Under the pieces are notes generated by a model that saw only the letters and a list, made by a program, of their open reading frames with translations, did not search any database and was not told the origin of the DNA. Of a DNA stretch of 45,743 nt, positions 41,800-45,743 are shown one piece after another. Both the position numbers and the translations under genes were made by a program. Origin of the DNA: an uncultured Clostridia bacterium (GTDB taxonomy: Bacteria; Bacillota; Clostridia; Christensenellales; Borkfalkiaceae); NCBI GenBank assembly GCA_944368775.1, contig CALVXB010000006.1:72196-117938 (forward strand), written 5' to 3'. How positions within the stretch are numbered: position 1 is the first letter of the stretch; the number at the start of each line of letters is the position of its first letter.

Positions 41800-42019
41800 C
41801 TGCTTCGCTCACCCCGATGTTTTTGGTCACGTTGTACCCGAGCGCGAACCGCGTTCCGCGCAGTTTGATGATGAGGATGCCCTTGCCCTTGCGGCTCAAA
41901 ACGGATACGGGCGTCTTGTCCGTCATCCCCAGCGCCTCCAAGTGCCGCTGCATCTCAAAGGGCAGGTCGATGCGTTCGACGACGTACGTCTGCCCCGCCT
42001 TCGCTTCGCTCAGCGTCAT
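41786..42019 (-). CDS. feoA: Ferrous iron transport protein A
   Basis: 77 residues, the SH3-like FeoA fold: MTLSEAKAGQTYVVERID, then LEALGMTDKTPVSVLSRKGK and LRGTRFALG. It is needed for FeoB activity. The start at 42019 follows AGGAG. It is first in the feoAB operon and overlaps feoB. Confidence 0.95.
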   Translation of the reverse strand: MTLSEAKAGQTYVVERIDLPFEMQRHLEALGMTDKTPVSVLSRKGKGILIIKLRGTRFALGYNVTKNIGVSEADGRA

Positions 42020-42071
42020 GTTTTTCTCCTGTAAGTGCCGCCTCGCGCGGCTTTGGAACTTTTTCGCCCAT

Positions 42072-42101
42072 ATTATCTCACAAATGCCGCCCCGCTTGCA
42101 A
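42072..42101 (-). promoter_or_regulatory. Promoter of feoAB
   Basis: On the minus strand: TTGCAA (42096-42101), 18-nt spacer, GATAAT (42072-42077). No Fur-box palindrome of standard form was recognised around it. Confidence 0.55.
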
Positions 42102-42120
42102 GCAAATGGGGCGCGTCTGC

Positions 42121-42149
42121 AAAAAAAAGCGCCCTGCCTCGCAGAGCGC
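42121..42149 (-). terminator. Terminator of the serpin gene
   Basis: A 9-bp stem with one G-U pair (42129-42137 / 42141-42149), loop CTC, followed by eight T on the minus strand. Confidence 0.88.
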
Positions 42150-42222
42150 CCTTTCGTTATTTATAATATAGAAGAATATCCGCCTTCGCCCCGCGCTGCG
42201 GCTTTTGCGCTGCCGGCGCGCT

Positions 42223-43518
42223 TCAAACTTGTTCGACGGCGCCCGCAAACAGCACGCTGCCGTCCGTGCCGAGCAGAATAAACCCGAAGGCGCGGTCGAC
42301 GGTAAAGTCAAGGTACACCTCTTTGCCGCCCGGGGCGGCGGAGGTCGGGCCGACGGAGATGACGGTCGCGGCCGCGCCCTCGACGCCCTTGCGGTCTACG
42401 TTCAGCTGCACCTCCTGGCGCACGCTGTTGCAGCACATATTATTTGCTTCCGGCAGCAGGGGGGATAGGTCGCACGCGTTTTCGTCGAAAAAGTCGCCGA
42501 TGCCGAACTCTTCTTCGAGCAGCGCCTTTAAGTCGGCGCTCCCGCCCGCCGTAAAGGCGGGGAAGATGCAGCGGGTAAAGTACAGCGTCTCGCCGTCCTC
42601 GCCCGCAGCGTTCGCGTTCGCGGCGCAGGCTTCGGCGATGTTGTCAGCGGTGAACACGTCGCCGACGCCCTTGCCCTCGTCGGGCAGGATAAAGAGCAGG
42701 CGGCTGCCGCCCTGCAGTTTGGCAAAAAAGCTCGTGCACCCGTCGCCCGTATGCGGCCTGCCCGCGGCGTAGGTGCCGCGCAGCATGCGCAGCTTTTTCA
42801 CGCTGCCGTCCGCCTGCGCAAAGGGCAGGGGCTCGGTCAGGGCGAGGTCGCCCCCATCCTGCAGCCAGACGTCTTTCAGGTACAGCGTGTTCACCAGCGC
42901 GAAGGCGGTCAGCTCGTCCAGCCCGAAGTCGCGATCGATCAGCCCCTTCGTCTGCTCCTTGATAAAGCTGCGCAGCGCGGCGTTCGCCTCTTTGTTGCGG
43001 CCGGCAAAGTCCGCCGCGTAGCTGTGGCAGAAGTACTTTTCCGCCAGCGCGCCGACGCAGGTCTCTTCAAAAGGAAGCCCCTCCTGCAGCCAGATCGAGT
43101 TGGTCGGCAGCACCTTCGCGCGCTCCGCGTCGCGAAAGACGCCGCGGTACAAGAGGGCAAAGTTCTCGCCGAGCGCCTGCGCGTCCGTGCCCAGCGCCTG
43201 CAAAAGCTGCGCCTGCGTCTCGCCCGCCGTGCACTCCGCCGCCAGGGCGAGCGCCATGTAGGCGGACAGCGGCGACACGGCAAAGTTTTGCTCCTCGCTC
43301 CGCGCGCGCGCGGCGTACGCCGCCGCCGCAAAGCGGGCAGAAAAGTCCGCCGCCCCCGCCTTTAAGGCGGAAAGCTCCTCGCTTTGGCGCTCCGCAAAGG
43401 AGAGCGCCTCGGGCTGCGCGGGCGCGCCGAGTTCGTCGCCGCGGTAGGCGCATCCCGCCGGCGCCGCGCTAAAAAGCAGCGCACACGCGGCCGCAGCCAC
43501 GCGCTTCCAAAATTTCAT
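42223..43518 (-). CDS. Serpin-family protease inhibitor, probable lipoprotein
   Basis: 431 residues. A signal sequence ends in the lipobox-like APAGC (C23), so membrane attachment by lipid is likely, though the -3 Pro is unusual. The serpin fold is supported by NFAVSPLSAYMALALAA, NSIWLQEG, LVNTLYLKDVW and the end FTVDRAFGFILLGTDGSVLF. The reactive-loop hinge VEGAAATVIS (about 376-385) has the small-residue run expected of inhibitory serpins. Counting from the hinge Gly puts P1 in the Ala/Ser stretch TSAAPGG, which would suit elastase-like proteases. The target is inferred. Start supported by AGGGAGGAAA. Confidence 0.93.
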   Translation of the reverse strand: MKFWKRVAAAACALLFSAAPAGCAYRGDELGAPAQPEALSFAERQSEELSALKAGAADFSARFAAAAYAARARSEEQNFAVSPLSAYMALALAAECTAGETQAQLLQALGTDAQALGENFALLYRGVFRDAERAKVLPTNSIWLQEGLPFEETCVGALAEKYFCHSYAADFAGRNKEANAALRSFIKEQTKGLIDRDFGLDELTAFALVNTLYLKDVWLQDGGDLALTEPLPFAQADGSVKKLRMLRGTYAAGRPHTGDGCTSFFAKLQGGSRLLFILPDEGKGVGDVFTADNIAEACAANANAAGEDGETLYFTRCIFPAFTAGGSADLKALLEEEFGIGDFFDENACDLSPLLPEANNMCCNSVRQEVQLNVDRKGVEGAAATVISVGPTSAAPGGKEVYLDFTVDRAFGFILLGTDGSVLFAGAVEQV

Positions 43519-43752
43519 CGCCGTTTCCTCCCTTTCATTTTGTTTTTAGAAGAGCCGCCGCGCCGCCGGGCAGGGCAGGCGGGGGAGAGAGGGTTCCCGC
43601 CCGCCCCGCCGAGGGAGCGCTTTCGGAGGTCTTCCTGCCTATTGGACGTGCAGATAGCCTTTTTTACTCACCTCTTTTTGGGCAAATCGCCAAAATATTT
43701 CCAAAAACCGTAAAAAAGTCCGTCGCTGCGGCAAAAAATCTGTAAAGATATC
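43519..43752. other. Intergenic region between serpin and GH3 genes
   Basis: Holds the serpin ribosome binding site at its left edge. It is GC-rich to about 43640 and AT-richer after that. No open frame has codon use like its neighbours, and no clear minus-strand promoter for the serpin was resolved. Confidence 0.4.
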
Positions 43753-43780
43753 TTGACAACACGCAGAAATGATATATAAC
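43753..43780 (+). promoter_or_regulatory. Promoter of the GH3 gene
   Basis: TTGACA (43753-43758), 16-nt spacer, TATAAC (43775-43780). It implies a leader of about 280 nt before the ATG at 44070. Confidence 0.7.
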
Positions 43781-43920
43781 AAAAGCACATAAACCGTGTA
43801 TCTCGCGTCAAAAATTTTGCGATCCGTGAGAGAATATTCGATTGCATAGTATTTTTGGCATAAAATGTTCGGGCGAGGCGCGGCGAAAAAATTTGGACAC
43901 GTGCGCATACGGGCGCGCAT

Positions 43921-43960
43921 GCGGGAAAGACATCTGCGGCATACTATGGTATGCTCCCGC
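43921..43960 (+). promoter_or_regulatory. Nested palindrome in the GH3 leader
   Basis: GCATAC-TATG-GTATGC (43939-43954) is a perfect 6-bp inverted repeat around a 4-nt centre. It is enclosed by GCGGGA (43921-43926) and TCCCGC (43955-43960). It could be an operator for a sugar-responsive repressor or an RNA structure. It lies 145 bp downstream of the promoter. Confidence 0.5.
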
Positions 43961-44069
43961 GCGGCGGCCGGGCAAAAAAGGGAGGTGGTCGGAAAAGGAA
44001 GGAAACGGATCGGCAACGATTGAACATAGTTCGCAAGAGATCAGGAGCAAGGAGGAAACAAATCGATCT

Positions 44070-45743
44070 ATGAAAGCGAAACTCAGAAAGTTACACATCG
44101 TGTTCATCTCAGTCACGGCTGTCCTGCTGGTGCTGGCGATCGCGCTGACCATCGCGGCGAACATTCCCGCGCTCAAGTCCATCGCCTACACCTACGTCGG
44201 CCGCGGCGAGGGCAGGCCCGTTCAGCTGGAGGGCACCGAAAGCTGGGATACAAACTATTATGACCCTCAGTTCGACAACAAAGACGCCACTGTCGAAAAC
44301 GGCGAAAACGTCACCCGCGAATTGAGCGAAGAGGGCTTTATCCTGCTCAAAAACGAGGGCGGCGCGCTGCCGCTGGATACGTCGGATACCGTCAACCTGA
44401 TCGGCCGCGGCGCGGTCGACCCGCTGTACGGCGGCTCGGGCTCGGGCAACGTCGACGTCAGCACCGCCGCCTCTCCCTTCACGGGCATTCAGCAGGCGGG
44501 CTTTACGGTAGACGAAACTTCGTACAACTACTTTATGGAGCAAAAGGACAACTATCCCCGCTGCCAGATCGTCATGGACAAGTACGAGCAGTCGCAGTGG
44601 CTGATCGGCGAGATCGCCTATGACGGCTCCGACGCCGCGCCCTTCACCGTCGGGGGCGGCGTCGCGGTGTACGTCATCTCCCGCGCGGGCGGCGAGGGCT
44701 GGGATCTCTCGTCCGACCTGATGCGCGACGCCGCGGGCAGCGCCGCCTTTGCCGACATCATCGCGAAAAACGCCAACGCCAAGGCGGAGTATGAGACGTA
44801 CGTCGCCGGGCAGCACCAGCTCGAGCTGAGCACCTACGAAAAGAATTGGCTCGAGTTCTGCAAAAATCATTACGAAAAGACCATCGTCGTCATCAACTCG
44901 TCCAACATCATGGAGCTGGGCGAATTGCAGGCAGACGCGGGCGTAGACGCCATCCTTTGGGTCGGCGGCCCCGGTTCGACCGGCTTTGACGCGCTGGGCA
45001 ACATCCTCGCCGGCGAGGTCAACCCCTCCGGCCACACCGTCGACATCTGGCCGGCAGACTTCACCAAGGACCCCACCTTCGTGAACACCGCCGCCATCAA
45101 CCAGTACAGCGACATCGGCGAGGGCGACGTCGCCGTGGGCGACAACAACATCGCCGCCGCCTTCACCACCCAATACGAAGAGGGCATCTACCTCGGCTAC
45201 CGCTACTACGAAACGGCGGCAGAGGAGGGCTTCATCGACTACGACGAGGCGGTCGTCTATCCCTTCGGGTACGGTCTCTCGTATTCTGAATTTTTGTACA
45301 GCGACCCGACGTGGAGCGTTTCGGGCAATGTGATCACCGCGACCGTCACCGTCAAAAATGACGGCGACTATGCCGGCAAAGACGTCGTGCAGCTGTACTA
45401 CTCCGCGCCCTACACTGAGGGCGGTATCGAAAAGTCTTCCGTCGTTCTCGGCGGCTTCGCCAAGACGGATCTCATCGCCCCGGGCGGCACCGACACCGTG
45501 ACCATCACCCTCGACCGCGACGAGATGGCCAGCTACGACTATAAGGGCCTCAAGATCGAGGGCGGCGGCTATGTGCTCGAAGAGGGCGACTATATCATCA
45601 GCCTGCGTTCCGATTCGCACACCCTGCTCCCCGGCGAAGACATGACGTACACCTACGAGGTGGGCGGCGACGTCTTCTACGACGAAGTGACCACCGTCGC
45701 CGACGGCGAGATCCTCTTTGAAAAGCAGCCCGCCGTCAACCGC
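44070..45743 (+). CDS. Membrane-anchored GH3-family glycosidase, GH3_C half first (partial, 3' end cut)
   Basis: 558 codons open to the window edge, no stop reached. ATG 44070 follows AAGGAGGA with a rather long gap of 14 nt. One transmembrane helix at about 8-31 (an uncleaved anchor). Residues about 80-395 match the C-terminal alpha/beta domain of GH3 enzymes: RELSEEGFILLKNEGGALPL, GGSGSGNVD, VVINSSNIMELGEL, GVDAILWVGGPGSTG and YPFGYGLSYSEF. A fibronectin-III-like domain follows (about 400-530). In ordinary GH3 enzymes this block comes after the TIM barrel; here it comes first, so the barrel with the nucleophile Asp should follow beyond the window. Such inverted GH3 enzymes are known from rumen Clostridia. 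Probably a beta-glucosidase or xylosidase at the cell surface; substrate not predictable. Confidence 0.9.
   Translation, partial: MKAKLRKLHIVFISVTAVLLVLAIALTIAANIPALKSIAYTYVGRGEGRPVQLEGTESWDTNYYDPQFDNKDATVENGENVTRELSEEGFILLKNEGGALPLDTSDTVNLIGRGAVDPLYGGSGSGNVDVSTAASPFTGIQQAGFTVDETSYNYFMEQKDNYPRCQIVMDKYEQSQWLIGEIAYDGSDAAPFTVGGGVAVYVISRAGGEGWDLSSDLMRDAAGSAAFADIIAKNANAKAEYETYVAGQHQLELSTYEKNWLEFCKNHYEKTIVVINSSNIMELGELQADAGVDAILWVGGPGSTGFDALGNILAGEVNPSGHTVDIWPADFTKDPTFVNTAAINQYSDIGEGDVAVGDNNIAAAFTTQYEEGIYLGYRYYETAAEEGFIDYDEAVVYPFGYGLSYSEFLYSDPTWSVSGNVITATVTVKNDGDYAGKDVVQLYYSAPYTEGGIEKSSVVLGGFAKTDLIAPGGTDTVTITLDRDEMASYDYKGLKIEGGGYVLEEGDYIISLRSDSHTLLPGEDMTYTYEVGGDVFYDEVTTVADGEILFEKQPAVNR

Noticed and set aside
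39754..42019. Fur box at the feoAB promoter
   Set aside because: No 19-bp Fur-type palindrome could be read around 42060-42110.

Overview
The window is bacterial chromosomal DNA, GC-rich, and reads as a Bacillota (Clostridia) genome. The signs are the complete S10-spc-alpha ribosomal superoperon in Firmicutes order, a zinc-ribbon (type Z) S14, a KOW-domain protein between map and infA, a decarboxylase-tmk-holB-ricT block, QueT with a preQ1-I-type riboswitch, and consistent AGGAGG ribosome binding sites with TTGACA/TATAAT promoters. A host-associated, gut-type lineage is suggested by the serpin, the GH3 glycosidase and the secreted repeat protein. I cannot place it below class level from sequence alone.

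Layout. 1-629: end of a probable MtaB gene, a HIT protein and a bidirectional terminator. 653-3007 (minus): a secreted LamG/metallophosphoesterase with a C-terminal anchor. 3238-19934 (plus): one long superoperon with its own promoter and structured leader, rpsJ-rplCDWB-rpsS-rplV-rpsC-rplP-rpmC-rpsQ-rplNXE-rpsN-rpsH-rplFR-rpsE-rpmD-rplO-secY-adk-map-(KOW)-infA-rpmJ-rpsMKD-rpoA-rplQ. A tandem 129-bp repeat sits between secY and adk. 19998-22459: metal-efflux unit (HMA protein plus P-type ATPase) with an ArsR-like operator. 22595-25709: EF-G-like GTPase (minus) diverging from a TcdA-type E1-like enzyme (plus). 25741-29250 (minus): a 1169-residue membrane protein built from several dozen Cys-x-x-Cys modules.

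29523-31321 (minus): Crp/Fnr regulator, QueT transporter and an unknown 86-residue protein. 31432-38083 (plus): Lrp/AsnC regulator with aminotransferase, greA, then the tightly coupled decarboxylase-tmk-holB-ricT operon with ATGA overlaps. 38154-38831: small 2[4Fe-4S] ferredoxin, tRNA-Ala(GGC), and an odd tract with a duplicated tRNA 3' end and mini-hairpins. 38832-39608: histidine phosphatase. 39754-42019 (minus): feoAB. 42223-43518 (minus): serpin lipoprotein. 44070-45743: a membrane-anchored GH3 enzyme, cut by the window edge, whose GH3_C half comes first.

The core makes ribosomes, the Sec channel, initiation factor and RNA polymerase alpha from one transcript. The flanking units handle metals (Fe2+ uptake, Zn/Cd export), queuosine-precursor uptake, tRNA modification, nucleotide and replication housekeeping, and the cell surface. 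Best leads for something undescribed: the 129-bp tandem repeat inside the ribosomal superoperon, the tRNA-end duplication with triloop hairpins, and the giant Cys-x-x-Cys repeat protein. No CRISPR array, phage, transposase or obvious defence system is visible.
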